64,000 bases of DNA, from assembly GCF_014196115.1 (NCBI RefSeq), contig NZ_JACIDB010000002.1:434001-498000 (forward strand), in the 5' to 3' direction. Made by a program: the position numbers and the translations under genes. The notes below the pieces were generated by a model. That model had not been told where the DNA came from and made no database searches. It worked only from the letters and a program-made list of their open reading frames with translations. The DNA comes from Sphingomonas aquatilis (GTDB taxonomy: Bacteria > Pseudomonadota > Alphaproteobacteria > Sphingomonadales > Sphingomonadaceae). Below, in pieces: positions 53,165-63,753 of the stretch (its first letter is position 1; every line of letters begins with the position of its first letter).

Positions 53165-54102
53165 GTGGCCCGATCCGCCTCGCGCTGATCGGCATGGGCA
53201 AGATCGCGCACGACCAGCACGTTCCCGCCATCGCCGGCGAGCCCGCCATCGCGCTCGCCGCGACCGTCAGCCGCAACGGCGAAGGCGTCGAGGGCGTGCC
53301 GCACTTCCACGACATCGCCGATCTGATCGCGAGCGGGCAGGGGATCGACGCCGTCGCGCTCTGCACGCCGCCACAGGTGCGCCGCGCCATCGCGATGCAG
53401 GCGATCCAGGCCGGCTGGCACGTCTTCCTCGAAAAGCCACCCGGCGCGACGCTGGCAGAGGTCGCCAATCTCGAATCTGCCGCGCAGTCGGCGGGCGTCA
53501 CTCTCTTCGCCAGCTGGCATTCGCGCTACGCCCCCGGCGTCGAACCCGCCCGTGCGGCGTTGGCCGACGCGCGGATCGACCGGGTGACGGTGACGTGGCG
53601 CGAGGACATTCGCGTCTGGCACCCGGGCCAGGCATGGATCCTCGACGCGGGCGGCTTCGGCGTGTTCGATCCCGGCATCAACGCCCTCTCGATCGTCACC
53701 CGCATCCTGCCGCGCCCGTTCTTCGTCACCGAGGCGGAGCTGGATTACCCCGAAAACCGCGATTCCCCGATCGCCGCGCGCATCGCCTTCACCGACGATG
53801 CCGGCCTCAGCATCGCCGCCGACTTCGACTTCCGCCAGCAAGGCCCGCAAAGCTGGGACATCGTCATCGAGACGGACAGGGGCACGCTGACGCTCCACGA
53901 CGGCGGCGCGCGCCTAATCCTGCCCGACGGTAGCTCCCCGACGACGGCGGCCGCGCTTCACGGTGAATATGCCGGCCTCTACCGGCGTTTTGCAGAACTG
54001 GTGCGGGCAGGGCAGAGCGACGTCGACATCGCGCCCCTGCGCCACGTCGCCGACGCCTTCCTCCGCGGCAAGCGCAACGTGGTGGATGCATTTATCGAAT
54101 AG
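53161..54102 (+). CDS. Gfo/Idh/MocA sugar 1-dehydrogenase (D-galactose / L-arabinose)
   Basis: 313 aa from GTG 53161. N-terminal Rossmann domain begins ALIGMGKIAHDQHVPAIAGEP, the catalytic lysine is in FLEKPPGATL, and the WHPGQAWILDAGGFGVFDPG stretch with the His is in the second domain. These words closely resemble the Azospirillum L-arabinose 1-dehydrogenase, which also uses D-galactose. It should oxidise the sugar to the lactone. Last gene of the operon. Whether the native substrate is galactose, arabinose or both cannot be settled from sequence. Confidence 0.9.
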   Translation: MSGPIRLALIGMGKIAHDQHVPAIAGEPAIALAATVSRNGEGVEGVPHFHDIADLIASGQGIDAVALCTPPQVRRAIAMQAIQAGWHVFLEKPPGATLAEVANLESAAQSAGVTLFASWHSRYAPGVEPARAALADARIDRVTVTWREDIRVWHPGQAWILDAGGFGVFDPGINALSIVTRILPRPFFVTEAELDYPENRDSPIAARIAFTDDAGLSIAADFDFRQQGPQSWDIVIETDRGTLTLHDGGARLILPDGSSPTTAAALHGEYAGLYRRFAELVRAGQSDVDIAPLRHVADAFLRGKRNVVDAFIE

Positions 54103-54122
54103 GTTTTCACGCGAAGGCGCGA

Positions 54123-54294
54123 AGAAGGTTGGTTCACGCGGAGACGCGGAGACGCGGAGGGGGGGGGCGCCCGGCGCCGACGGCGCCCTTCCTCGCCAAC
54201 CGTTCCGCTTGGCCGAGCGTCCGTTGGGAGAAAGCGGCTTCGCCGCAGGAACGACATCTCCGCGTCTCCGCGTCTCCGCGCGAACCAACCTTCT
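54123..54294. repeat. Large inverted repeat with 37-base arms
   Basis: The arm at 54123-54159, starting AGAAGGTTGGTTCACGCGGA, is the reverse complement of 54258-54294 with one mismatch. The loop is 98 bases. The arms contain repeated GGAGACGC units. It begins 20 bases after the galactose operon stop. The rest of the gap 54295-54500 has no gene. Confidence 0.88.
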
Positions 54295-54500
54295 TCTGTT
54301 CGCGGCTTTGCGGCTTCGCGCGAACCAAAAAACCGCGGGCAATGTTGGAACAGCTGTGACAGCCCGGTAGTATGCCGCGCGCGTCCTCACCCGCCGCATC
54401 CTTCCAGCAACCAGTCCGAACATTCACCCCGCCCCACCAGAGGGTGACGTGCCGTCAATATCGTCAACTTTGGAAACTGCGGTACGTCGCGACTCGGGGC

Positions 54501-55739
54501 TCACGCCAGCGTCGCTGCCTCCCCGATCGCCGCATAGATCGCGTCCAGATCGGCATCCTCGGTGCAATAGGGCGGCATCACGTACACCGTATTCCCCAGC
54601 GGCCGCAGCAACAGGTTGCGCTCCCGGAAAAACGCCAGCAATCGCGGCCCCAGGGTCGACAGATAGGCTGCCGCCTCGGTCCCCACGTCGACCGCGGCGA
54701 TCGTCCCCAGTGCACGTGGGTTGCGCACGCCCTCCAGCGCCGCCAGCCGCTCGGCCTGCCGTGCCGCCAGATCGGCGACCCGCGCCAGCACCGGCTCGTC
54801 CTCCCAGATCGCGATATTCGCCGCCGCCGCCGCGCAGGCAATCGGATTGGCGGTGTAGCTCGACGAATGGAAAAACATCTTCGCGCGGTCGTCGGAATAA
54901 TGCGCCTGATAGATATCCTCGCGCGCCATCGTCACCGCCAGCGGCACTGCGCCGCCGGTCAGCCCCTTCGACAGGCACAGGATATCGGGCACGACATCGG
55001 CCTGTTCGCAGGCGAGCAGCGTGCCCGTCCGACCCCAGCCGGTCATCACCTCGTCGGCGATGAACAGCACGTCGTGCCTCGCGCAGATGCGCCGCATCTC
55101 GGCGAGCACCCAGGGCGGATAGATCAGCATGCCACCCGCACCGACGATCAGCGGCTCGACGATCAGCGCCGCCGGCCCGGCGCGGCATGCCGCCTCCAGC
55201 GCGTCCAGCGTCGCCTGTTCCACGCCAGGGGCAGGGAAGGGGATCGTCTCCACGTCGAACAGCAGCGGCTCGTACGCGCGGTTGAACGCGCCGCGCGCGC
55301 CGACCGACATCGTGCCGATCGTGTCGCCGTGATAGCCATGTTCCAGCACCAGGATGCGGTGCCGGTCCTCGCCGCGGTGAAGCCAGAAGCCCAGCGCCAT
55401 CTTCAGCGCCACCTCGACCGCGGTCGATCCCGAATCGGAAAAGAACACCCGCGTCAGCTCGGCGGGCATCATCCGCCGGAGGCCCGCCGCCACCGCCTCG
55501 GCCGGCTCGTGGCTCCAGCCGGCAAAGATGATCTGGTCGAGCTTCCCCGCCTGCTCGGCGATCGCCGCCATGATCCGGGGCTCGCGATGACCATGCGTCG
55601 TCACCCACCAGCTGGAAATGGCATCGACGATCCGCCGCCCGTCGACGGTATAGAGCGCCGCGCCCTCCGACCGCGTCACCACCGGGATCGGTTCGCGCAG
55701 ACCATGCTGCGTGAAGGGGTGCCAGATCGACGAGCTCAC
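54501..55739 (-). CDS. bioA: Adenosylmethionine-8-amino-7-oxononanoate aminotransferase
   Basis: 412 aa. A class III PLP aminotransferase that makes DAPA from KAPA using [14 protein letters not shown] at the start is the BioA hallmark. The PLP lysine is in [12 protein letters not shown], with [10 protein letters not shown] before it and [14 protein letters not shown] after. Start is GTG 55739, overlapping the bioD stop (GTGA). Last in the operon bioF-bioD-bioA; no bioB or bioC in the window. Confidence 0.96.
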   Translation of the reverse strand: MSSSIWHPFTQHGLREPIPVVTRSEGAALYTVDGRRIVDAISSWWVTTHGHREPRIMAAIAEQAGKLDQIIFAGWSHEPAEAVAAGLRRMMPAELTRVFFSDSGSTAVEVALKMALGFWLHRGEDRHRILVLEHGYHGDTIGTMSVGARGAFNRAYEPLLFDVETIPFPAPGVEQATLDALEAACRAGPAALIVEPLIVGAGGMLIYPPWVLAEMRRICARHDVLFIADEVMTGWGRTGTLLACEQADVVPDILCLSKGLTGGAVPLAVTMAREDIYQAHYSDDRAKMFFHSSSYTANPIACAAAAANIAIWEDEPVLARVADLAARQAERLAALEGVRNPRALGTIAAVDVGTEAAAYLSTLGPRLLAFFRERNLLLRPLGNTVYVMPPYCTEDADLDAIYAAIGEAATLA

Positions 55740-56353
55740 CGGAAATCCTCCACGTCGAACCCGTCGGCAAAGGCGGCGGCGAGGCTGGCGGCGTCGAGCT
55801 GCTCCACCCGGTCGAGCCGCCCCAGCCGCTTGACCCGTCCGATGCGCGCGATCGTCGCTTCGCTGTCCGGTTCGGGCGGACCGTTGAACGCGACGCCCAG
55901 CACCGGCACGCCGCGGGCGCGCAACGCCTCCAGGCTCAGCAGGCTGTGATTGATCGTGCCGAGCTGCGTGCGCGCGACCAGCACCACCGGCGCCCCCCAG
56001 CGGGCGAAGAGGTCGGCGTAGAGCAGGTCGTCGGTCAACGGCACCAGCGCGCCGCCGGCGCCCTCGACGACCAGCGGGCCGGCGACCTGCGGCAGCGCCA
56101 GCCGATCGGCGTCGATCGTCACCCCGTCGATCGCGGCCGCGCGATGCGGCGAACAGGGCGTCACCAGCCGATACGCCTCGGGCAGCACGTGGGTCACGCC
56201 CAGCCGCCGCACCGTGCCCTCGTCGGTGCCGTCCGCCAGCCCCGCCTGTACCGGCTTCCAATAGGTCGCCCCCAGCGCGGCGGCGAGCGCGGCGGCGAAC
56301 ACCGTCTTGCCGACATCGGTATCCGTCCCCGTCACCACGATCGTATCGGTCAT
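55736..56353 (-). CDS. bioD: Dethiobiotin synthetase
   Basis: 205 aa. ATP-dependent ureido ring closure of DAPA. The P-loop is GTDTDVGKT near the N-terminus, with WKPVQAG and [12 protein letters not shown] typical of BioD. It overlaps its neighbours at both ends by about four bases. Confidence 0.96.
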   Translation of the reverse strand: MTDTIVVTGTDTDVGKTVFAAALAAALGATYWKPVQAGLADGTDEGTVRRLGVTHVLPEAYRLVTPCSPHRAAAIDGVTIDADRLALPQVAGPLVVEGAGGALVPLTDDLLYADLFARWGAPVVLVARTQLGTINHSLLSLEALRARGVPVLGVAFNGPPEPDSEATIARIGRVKRLGRLDRVEQLDAASLAAAFADGFDVEDFR

Positions 56354-57444
56354 CGCAAAGCCTCCGCCAGTCCCGTAATCGCCGCCGCGTCGACCTGCGT
56401 CGTGATCGACAGCCGCAGCCGTGCCGTGCCCACCGGCACCGTCGGCGGCCGGATCGCGCGAACGTCATATCCCGCCGCCTGCACCCGTGCGGCTCGCTCC
56501 ACCGCCGCGCCGTCGTCGCCGACGATCACCGGTAGGATCTGCGATCCCGTCGCAAAGCCCAGTGCCGCTTCGGCGAGCCGCACCAGCTCCCACAACCGCG
56601 CCTGCCGTTCGGGTTCGTCGGCGATCATCCGCAGCCCCTCGCGCACCGCGGCCGCCATCAGCGGCGAGGGCGCGGTCGAAAAGATGAAGCCACGCCCGCG
56701 ATTAACCAGAAAGTCGCGCAGCACGGCAGGCAGGCACAGCAGCCCGCCCTCCGCGCCCAGCGCCTTGCCGCAGGTGTGCAAGCTGACGACAGTCTCGCGG
56801 CCATGAAGGTCGGCCGCCAGTCCGCGCCCGCCTGCGCCGAAGACGCCCGTCGCATGCGCCTCGTCGATCACCAGCATCGCACCGTGCCGGTAGGCCAGCG
56901 CGGCGAGTTCGGCCAGTGGCGCGCGATCGCCGTCCATGCCGTACACGCTTTCGACGACGATCCAGGGCAGGCCCGTGCCACCATCGGCACGCCACGCCCG
57001 GATCGCATCCTCGAACGCGCCCACGTTATTGTGTGCCACCGACCGGACGGGTGCCCGGCCCAGCCGCATGCCGTCATGCGCGCTGGCGTGGATCAGCGCG
57101 TCGTGCAGGACGAGATCGCCGCGCTGCGGCAAGGTCGCCAGCGCCGCCATGTTGGCCCCATAGCCGTTGGCGAAGAACAGCGCCGCCTCGCTGCCGAAAT
57201 ACGCCGCCGCCTCTGCCTCCAGCGCCTCGTGTTCGGGATCGTTGCCGCGCAGCAGCCGCGATCCGCGCGATCCCACCGCCACGCCGCGGTCGAGCGCTGC
57301 CGCCACGGCGTCCCGCAGCCGCGCCGACTGGGCGATGCCGAGATAGTCGTTCGAGGTGAAGTCGTGTCCCGTTCGTCCGCGCAACCGGCGCAATCGTCCG
57401 GCGCCATCGAGTCGGGACAAATCGTCGCGGTAGAAGTCCAGCAT
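56350..57444 (-). CDS. bioF: 8-amino-7-oxononanoate synthase
   Basis: 364 aa. PLP-dependent condensation of pimeloyl thioester with alanine. N-terminal [33 protein letters not shown], then [12 protein letters not shown] and the PLP lysine in LHTCGKALG. It opens the operon. Slightly short compared with the usual 380-390 residues, with no obvious missing motif. Confidence 0.96.
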   Translation of the reverse strand: MLDFYRDDLSRLDGAGRLRRLRGRTGHDFTSNDYLGIAQSARLRDAVAAALDRGVAVGSRGSRLLRGNDPEHEALEAEAAAYFGSEAALFFANGYGANMAALATLPQRGDLVLHDALIHASAHDGMRLGRAPVRSVAHNNVGAFEDAIRAWRADGGTGLPWIVVESVYGMDGDRAPLAELAALAYRHGAMLVIDEAHATGVFGAGGRGLAADLHGRETVVSLHTCGKALGAEGGLLCLPAVLRDFLVNRGRGFIFSTAPSPLMAAAVREGLRMIADEPERQARLWELVRLAEAALGFATGSQILPVIVGDDGAAVERAARVQAAGYDVRAIRPPTVPVGTARLRLSITTQVDAAAITGLAEALR

Positions 57445-57549
57445 CGCGCCGCCTTAGCAACTCGGTCGCCCCGTTCCAGTCCGCGACGACGGGGCTGGCC
57501 TTGTGGGGCCGCGATCCGGTAGGCGGCGGGCGATGTCACGGCAGGGTGG

Positions 57550-58479
57550 ATGATGATGGCGAGGATGCGGCTGCTGGGGATGATGCTGGCCATCGCGTTG
57601 GCGGGTCACACGGCGGCGGCCGATGCGAAGGGCGGGGCACAACAGGTCCCCGTCGCCGCGCCGCCGCGGACGATCCTGTTCCTCGGCAACAGCTTCACCC
57701 AGGGCGCGCATTCCGCGGTGCGCAACTGGCACGCGAACCGCGTCACCGATCTCAACCGCGAAGGCTATGGCGGCGTGCCGGCGCTGTTCAAGGAATTCGC
57801 CGACGAATCCGGCCTCAACTATGCCGTCAGCCTGGAAACGCAGGGCGGGCAGAGCCTGACCTTCCACTACGACCAGCGGCGCCAGCTGTTCGACCGGCCG
57901 TGGGATGCGGTGGTCCTGCAGGAATATAGCACGCTCGACCGCGAGCGGCCGGGCGATCCCGCCGCCTATATCCGCGCGGTGGGCCTGCTCGGCACCCTCT
58001 TCCGGGCGCGCAACCCGGCGGTGCGCGTGCATCTCACCGCGACGTGGAGCCGCGCTGACTTGACCTACCTGACCGCGGGCCGCTGGTATGGCCGGCCGAT
58101 CGCGGCAATGGCCGACGACCTGCGCCGCGCCGCCGATCGCGCCCGCCGCGCGCATCCCTGGGTCGCGGGCGTCGTGCCGGTGGGCCAGGCCTGGACCCGC
58201 GCCTTCGCGCTCGGCATCGCCGATCCCAACCCCTATGACGGCATCACCTTCGGCCAGGCGAATCTATGGTCGTACGACCAATATCATGCCAGCACTGCCG
58301 GTTATTATCTCGAGGCGCTGACCGTCTTCGGTGCAGTGACCGGCGTCGATCCGCGCAGCCTGGGCCGGGGCGAGCGGGCGGCGGACGAATTGGGCCTGTC
58401 GCCCGATCTCGCCGCGTCGCTGCAACGCGTGGCGCACGAACAGCTGCGCGATCGGGCGGACAGGCTTACAGCGTCCTGA
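57550..58479 (+). CDS. Secreted SGNH/GDSL-like hydrolase
   Basis: 309 aa. Signal peptide (LLGMMLAIALAGHTAAADA) and a SGNH-type opening block I: ILFLGNSFTQGAHS, followed by block II-like SLETQGGQSL and a possible block III VLQEYSTLDR. The C-terminal YDQYHASTAGYYLEALTV carries the His that would complete the triad (DxxH-like). It is likely an esterase or acyl hydrolase. AGGGTGG precedes a run of ATGs at 57550-57558. The 3' end overlaps mmsB by 14 bases. Confidence 0.84.
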   Translation: MMMARMRLLGMMLAIALAGHTAAADAKGGAQQVPVAAPPRTILFLGNSFTQGAHSAVRNWHANRVTDLNREGYGGVPALFKEFADESGLNYAVSLETQGGQSLTFHYDQRRQLFDRPWDAVVLQEYSTLDRERPGDPAAYIRAVGLLGTLFRARNPAVRVHLTATWSRADLTYLTAGRWYGRPIAAMADDLRRAADRARRAHPWVAGVVPVGQAWTRAFALGIADPNPYDGITFGQANLWSYDQYHASTAGYYLEALTVFGAVTGVDPRSLGRGERAADELGLSPDLAASLQRVAHEQLRDRADRLTAS

Positions 58480-59338
58480 TGATGCCGGAAAAGTCCGTGC
58501 CGCCGTGGCCGTCGGCGACGAACGCTTCATAAAGCTGCGCGGCGTGCGCGCCGAGCGGCGTCGAGGCGCCGGCCTCGTCCGCCGCCTGCATCGCGAGGCG
58601 CAAGTCCTTCAGCATCAGCGCCGCGGCGAACCCGCCCTGATAGTCGCGATCGGCCGGCGTCTCGGGACCGACGCCGGGGACCGGGCAATAGCTGGTCATC
58701 GACCAGCTCTGCCCCGAACTGACCGACGAGATATCGTAGAAGGTCTGCGGATCGAGGCCCAGCCGCTCGGCAAGGCGGAACGCCTCGCACGTCGCGATCA
58801 TCGTCGCGCCGAGCAGCATGTTGTTCGCCATCTTGGCCGCCTGACCCGATCCGCTGGCACCGGCGTGGATCACCGCCTTGCCCATCTGCGCCAGATAGGG
58901 CTGCGCGCGATCGAACCCTTCGGCGCTGCCGCCGACCATGAAGGTGAGCGTGCCGCCATTCGCCGCCGCGATCCCGCCCGATACGGGGGCGTCGACCGTC
59001 GTCAGCCCCTTGGCCGCAGCGGCTTCGGCGACGCGGCGCGCGGTGGCGACGTCGATCGTCGAACAGTCGATCAGGATCGCCGACGGCTGGGCGCGGCCGA
59101 AGACCGCATCATTATAGACGCCCTCGACGTGGCTGCCGGCGGGCAGCATCGTCACGATCGCCTCGGCACCCTCGACCGCCTCGGCCGCGCTGGCGACGGG
59201 CAGGCAGCCGGCCGCCTTCGCCTTATCGAGCGCATCCTGACTGAGGTCGAAAGCGCGGACGTCATGCCCCGCCTCCGCAAGGTTCGCGGCCATGCCGCCG
59301 CCCATGTTGCCCAGGCCGATGAAGGCGACGCGTGCCAT
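58466..59338 (-). CDS. mmsB: 3-hydroxyisobutyrate dehydrogenase
   Basis: 290 aa. It oxidises 3-hydroxyisobutyrate to methylmalonate semialdehyde in valine degradation. Rossmann turn GLGNMGGGMAANL, substrate loop DAPVSGGIAAANGGTL, and the catalytic lysine in SGQAAKMANNM. GGAGAG precedes ATG 59338. It is separated from the acyl-CoA dehydrogenase gene by a family A repeat. Confidence 0.95.
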   Translation of the reverse strand: MARVAFIGLGNMGGGMAANLAEAGHDVRAFDLSQDALDKAKAAGCLPVASAAEAVEGAEAIVTMLPAGSHVEGVYNDAVFGRAQPSAILIDCSTIDVATARRVAEAAAAKGLTTVDAPVSGGIAAANGGTLTFMVGGSAEGFDRAQPYLAQMGKAVIHAGASGSGQAAKMANNMLLGATMIATCEAFRLAERLGLDPQTFYDISSVSSGQSWSMTSYCPVPGVGPETPADRDYQGGFAAALMLKDLRLAMQAADEAGASTPLGAHAAQLYEAFVADGHGGTDFSGIIRTL

Positions 59339-59358
59339 TGATGCTCTCCTCAAGTGTG

Positions 59359-59425
59359 CCGTTCGGCCTGAGCTTGTCGAAGGCCCTGAGACTCACCTGT
59401 GCTTCGACAGGCTCAGCACGAACGG
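59359..59425. repeat. Family A repeat, copy 4 (short, inside the valine cluster)
   Basis: CCGTTCGGCCTGAGCTTGTC and the inverse CTTCGACAGGCTCAGCACGA, with a shorter loop than the other copies, between the acyl-CoA dehydrogenase and mmsB genes. Confidence 0.8.
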
Positions 59426-59445
59426 TCGGATGGTGTTCTGTTGTC

Positions 59446-60591
59446 TTACCGCCGCAGCAGGTCGCGGCCGACGATCATGCGCATGACCTGGTTGGTCCCC
59501 TCCAGGATCGAATGGACGCGCAGGTCGCGCCAGAAGCGCTCGATCGGATAGTCCTTGAGATAGCCGTAGCCGCCGTGGAGCTGGAGCGCCGCGTCGACGA
59601 TCGCCGAGCCGTTGTCGGTCGCCAGCCGCTTGGCCATCGCCGAGAAGCGCGACTTGTCGGGCGCGTTGGCGGTCACCTTGGCGGCGGCGAGATAGAGCAA
59701 TGCGCGCGCGGCTTCGAGGTCGGTCGCCATGTCGGCGAGCGTGAACTGCGTGTTCTGGAACTCCGCGACCGGCTGGCCGAACTGCTGGCGCTCTTTGGTA
59801 TAGCGGATCGCCTCGTCGAGGCAGCGCTGTGCGCCGCCCAGCGAGCAGGCACCGATGTTGAGGCGGCCGCCATCGAGCCCCGCCATGGCGATCTTGAACC
59901 CCTCGCCCTCGCCGCCGACCAGATTGGCGGCCGGCACGCGGCAATCTTCGAAGATTACCTGCGCGGTGGGGGAGGCGTTCCAGCCGAGCTTCTTCTCGGG
60001 CGCACCGAACGACAGGCCGGGCGTGTCTTTCTCGACCACCAACGCGCTGATCCCGCGGCTCTTTTCCTCGCCGGTGCGGACCATGACGACATAGACGTCG
60101 TTATAGCCGGCGCCCGAAATGAACTGCTTCGTGCCGTTCAGCACAAAATCATCGCCGTCGCGGCGGGCGCTCGTCTTCAGCGCGGCGGCGTCGGAGCCCG
60201 AACCCGGCTCGGTCAGGCAATAGCTGGCGATCTTTTCCATGCTGACGAGATCGGGCAGGAATCGCGCCTTCAGCTCGGCCGAACCGAAGCGGTCGATCAT
60301 CCACGCCGCCATATTGTGGATCGAGATGAACGCGCTGGTGGCGGGGCAGCCATAGGCCATCGCCTCCATGATCAGCGCCGCCTCCAGCCGCCCAAGCGCG
60401 ATGCCGCCCGATTCCTCGCTGACGTAGATCGAGCCGAAGCCGAGGTCGCCCGCCGCCTTCCAGACGTCGACGGGATAATGGTGCGTCTCGTCCCATTCCG
60501 CCGCGAACGGCGTGATCCGATCGGCAGTAAAGCGGCGTGCGAGATCCTGAATCTCGCGCTGGTCTGCAGTCAGGTCGAACTGGTCGGTCAT
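59446..60591 (-). CDS. Acyl-CoA dehydrogenase, isobutyryl-CoA dehydrogenase type
   Basis: 381 aa. FAD-linked oxidation of a branched acyl-CoA. CLTEPGSGSDAAALKT and LNGTKQFISGAGYNDVYV are family words, and the catalytic Glu lies in the C-terminal LHGGYGYLKDYPIERFWRD / ILEGTNQVMRMI region. The position between mmsA and mmsB makes isobutyryl-CoA the likely substrate. ATG 60591 has AGGACC upstream. The upstream lipoprotein stops seven bases before. Confidence 0.93.
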   Translation of the reverse strand: MTDQFDLTADQREIQDLARRFTADRITPFAAEWDETHHYPVDVWKAAGDLGFGSIYVSEESGGIALGRLEAALIMEAMAYGCPATSAFISIHNMAAWMIDRFGSAELKARFLPDLVSMEKIASYCLTEPGSGSDAAALKTSARRDGDDFVLNGTKQFISGAGYNDVYVVMVRTGEEKSRGISALVVEKDTPGLSFGAPEKKLGWNASPTAQVIFEDCRVPAANLVGGEGEGFKIAMAGLDGGRLNIGACSLGGAQRCLDEAIRYTKERQQFGQPVAEFQNTQFTLADMATDLEAARALLYLAAAKVTANAPDKSRFSAMAKRLATDNGSAIVDAALQLHGGYGYLKDYPIERFWRDLRVHSILEGTNQVMRMIVGRDLLRR

Positions 60592-60598
60592 GATGGTC

Positions 60599-61132
60599 CT
60601 AGGCCGGGCAGCGGCTGTAGCGGTCGGTGGTGGCACGATCGGCGGGGCTTTTCACCACGCGGACAAGCGTCTTGCCGTTGTCGAGCAGGGTAAGCGTGGT
60701 GGGTTCGCTCCACGTCATGCCTTCGCCGCTCATCGGCAGGTCGAAGGCGATCTGGTCGACCTGGGTGCGCGTGATCGCCGTGGCGGTGCCGCGCGATTCG
60801 AAGAAGGACAATGTATTGCCGGTAATGGTCAGCTTGCCCTTGTCGGCGCCGGTCGACGGATCGCAATCGCCGGCGTTGACGCCCCAGCGGCCCTGGAACC
60901 CTTGCGGGATCGCGGTCAGCGCCACGGGCGAGGCGGTGGGCAGCGGCACCGGTGCGGTCGCCGCCTGATTGCCCGGCGCCTCGAGCGGCACGACCATGTT
61001 CTGCGGATCGTCGGTCAGGTTGGACGGCGTCGGATCGACCGCGGCGCTGCCGCCCGACTGATTGTCGAGGCTCTCGCCGCCCGAACAGGCGGCGAGGGTC
61101 AGCGCGGTGGCGAGGATCAGTGTCGTGCGCAT
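60599..61132 (-). CDS. Small lipoprotein inside the valine degradation operon
   Basis: 177 aa. A signal ends in a lipobox (LAAC, about residue 16), followed by a Ser/Pro/Ala-rich linker. The C-terminal ~95 residues form a compact beta-rich part (GFQGRWGVNAGDCDPSTGADKG to LLDNGKTLVRVV). The gene is tightly packed: seven bases from the mmsA stop and seven from the acyl-CoA dehydrogenase start. It is an odd occupant of a catabolic operon. No function is recognised. Confidence 0.82.
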   Translation of the reverse strand: MRTTLILATALTLAACSGGESLDNQSGGSAAVDPTPSNLTDDPQNMVVPLEAPGNQAATAPVPLPTASPVALTAIPQGFQGRWGVNAGDCDPSTGADKGKLTITGNTLSFFESRGTATAITRTQVDQIAFDLPMSGEGMTWSEPTTLTLLDNGKTLVRVVKSPADRATTDRYSRCPA

Positions 61133-61139
61133 GTTCGGA

Positions 61140-62636
<1,497 letters not shown>

Positions 62637-62708
62637 GATGCCTCTCCGTTTGTGTATAGGATCGGCCTGCGCAGGATTGCAGGCAAGGGCGTAAAGTGCG
62701 ACCCATAG

Positions 62709-62722
62709 CTGCAATTATGCAG
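62709..62722. promoter_or_regulatory. Palindrome overlapping the LysR start codon
   Basis: CTGCA (62709-62713) and TGCAG (62718-62722) are perfect inverse arms with the spacer ATTA, and the LysR start codon (62717) lies inside. It could be an autoregulatory site in the mmsA-LysR divergent region. Confidence 0.4.
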
Positions 62723-63601
62723 CCGCGTTGGGATGACCTTCAGGATTTTCTGCGCGTCGCCCGCGCCGGCCAGATCGCGCGCGCGGCGGCCGCGGCGGGG
62801 GTCGATGCGACGACGCTGGCGCGGCACCTGCGACGGTTAGAGGGCGCGCTCGGCCAGACGTTGTTCGAGCAATCGCGCGAGGGACAGGTGTTGACCGCGG
62901 CGGGGGAGGCGCTGCTGGTTGCGGTGGAGGCGATGGGGCAGGCGGCGGCAGGGATCGTGCCGACCGACGACGATCCCGACCGCCTGTCCGGGGTGCTGCG
63001 GGTGAGCGTATCGGAAGGGTTCGGCACGTGGTTCGTGGCGCATCACCTGCCCGATTTCACCGCGCGCCATCCCGACCTGACGATCGACCTCGTCGCGTCG
63101 AGCGGCTTCCTCAATCCCTCACGCCGCGAGGCGGACGTCGCGATCCTGCTCGCCCGGCCGCAGACCGGACCGCTCGTCAGCAGCAAGCTGACCGATTACA
63201 CCTTGGGGCTGTATGCCGGCGAGCTGTATGCCGCCCGCCACGCGCTGCCGACGACCGCGGCGGAGGTGCGCGATCATCCGCTGGTCGGCTACGTTCCCGA
63301 CCTGCTGTACGCGCCCGAATTGCGCTATCTCGCCGAGATCGAGGAGGGGCTGTCCCCGCGTATCCGCAGCTCCAGCATCAATGGCCAATATCGGCTGATC
63401 GCCGCGGGGGCGGGGCTGGGGGTGCTGCCCCGCTTCATCGGCGACGCGGACAAGTCGCTCAGGCGGGTGCTGCCGGAGCGGACGATCCGCCGGTCGTTCT
63501 GGCTGGTGACGCATCAGGACACGCGCGGCGCGAAGCGGGTGCGCGCGTTTCGGGAGTGGCTGACCGCGCTGGTGACGGCACAGCGGGGGCGGTTCGTGTA
63601 G
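62717..63601 (+). CDS. LysR family transcriptional regulator, likely for the valine cluster
   Basis: 294 aa. The winged helix covers about residues 1-65 (WDDLQDFLRVARAGQ to LGQTLFEQSREG) and the effector domain follows (VSEGFGTWFVAHHLPDF, then LGVLPRFIGDAD). It is divergent from mmsA, the classic position for a regulator of that operon. Start at ATG 62717 gives the typical MQPRWDDL opening. Confidence 0.9.
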   Translation: MQPRWDDLQDFLRVARAGQIARAAAAAGVDATTLARHLRRLEGALGQTLFEQSREGQVLTAAGEALLVAVEAMGQAAAGIVPTDDDPDRLSGVLRVSVSEGFGTWFVAHHLPDFTARHPDLTIDLVASSGFLNPSRREADVAILLARPQTGPLVSSKLTDYTLGLYAGELYAARHALPTTAAEVRDHPLVGYVPDLLYAPELRYLAEIEEGLSPRIRSSSINGQYRLIAAGAGLGVLPRFIGDADKSLRRVLPERTIRRSFWLVTHQDTRGAKRVRAFREWLTALVTAQRGRFV

Positions 63602-63606
63602 CCAAA

Positions 63607-63745
63607 TCCTCCCCCGCCAGGGGGAGGTGGCGCGCCGAAGGCGTGACGGAGGGGGCGGATACGGCATGCGCCGCGTTCGCGGAAACGCCCCCTCCACCAT
63701 TCGCTGCGCAAACGGTCCCCCTCCCCCGCTAAAGCGAGGGAGGAA
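63607..63745. repeat. Family E intergenic repeat, copy 2
   Basis: Compound unit with CCTCCCCCGCCAGGGGGAGG and a core that is the inverse of the 11054 copy (GAAACGCCCCCTCCACC). It lies between the LysR gene and gyrB. Confidence 0.75.
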
Positions 63746-63753
63746 TTGACGGA

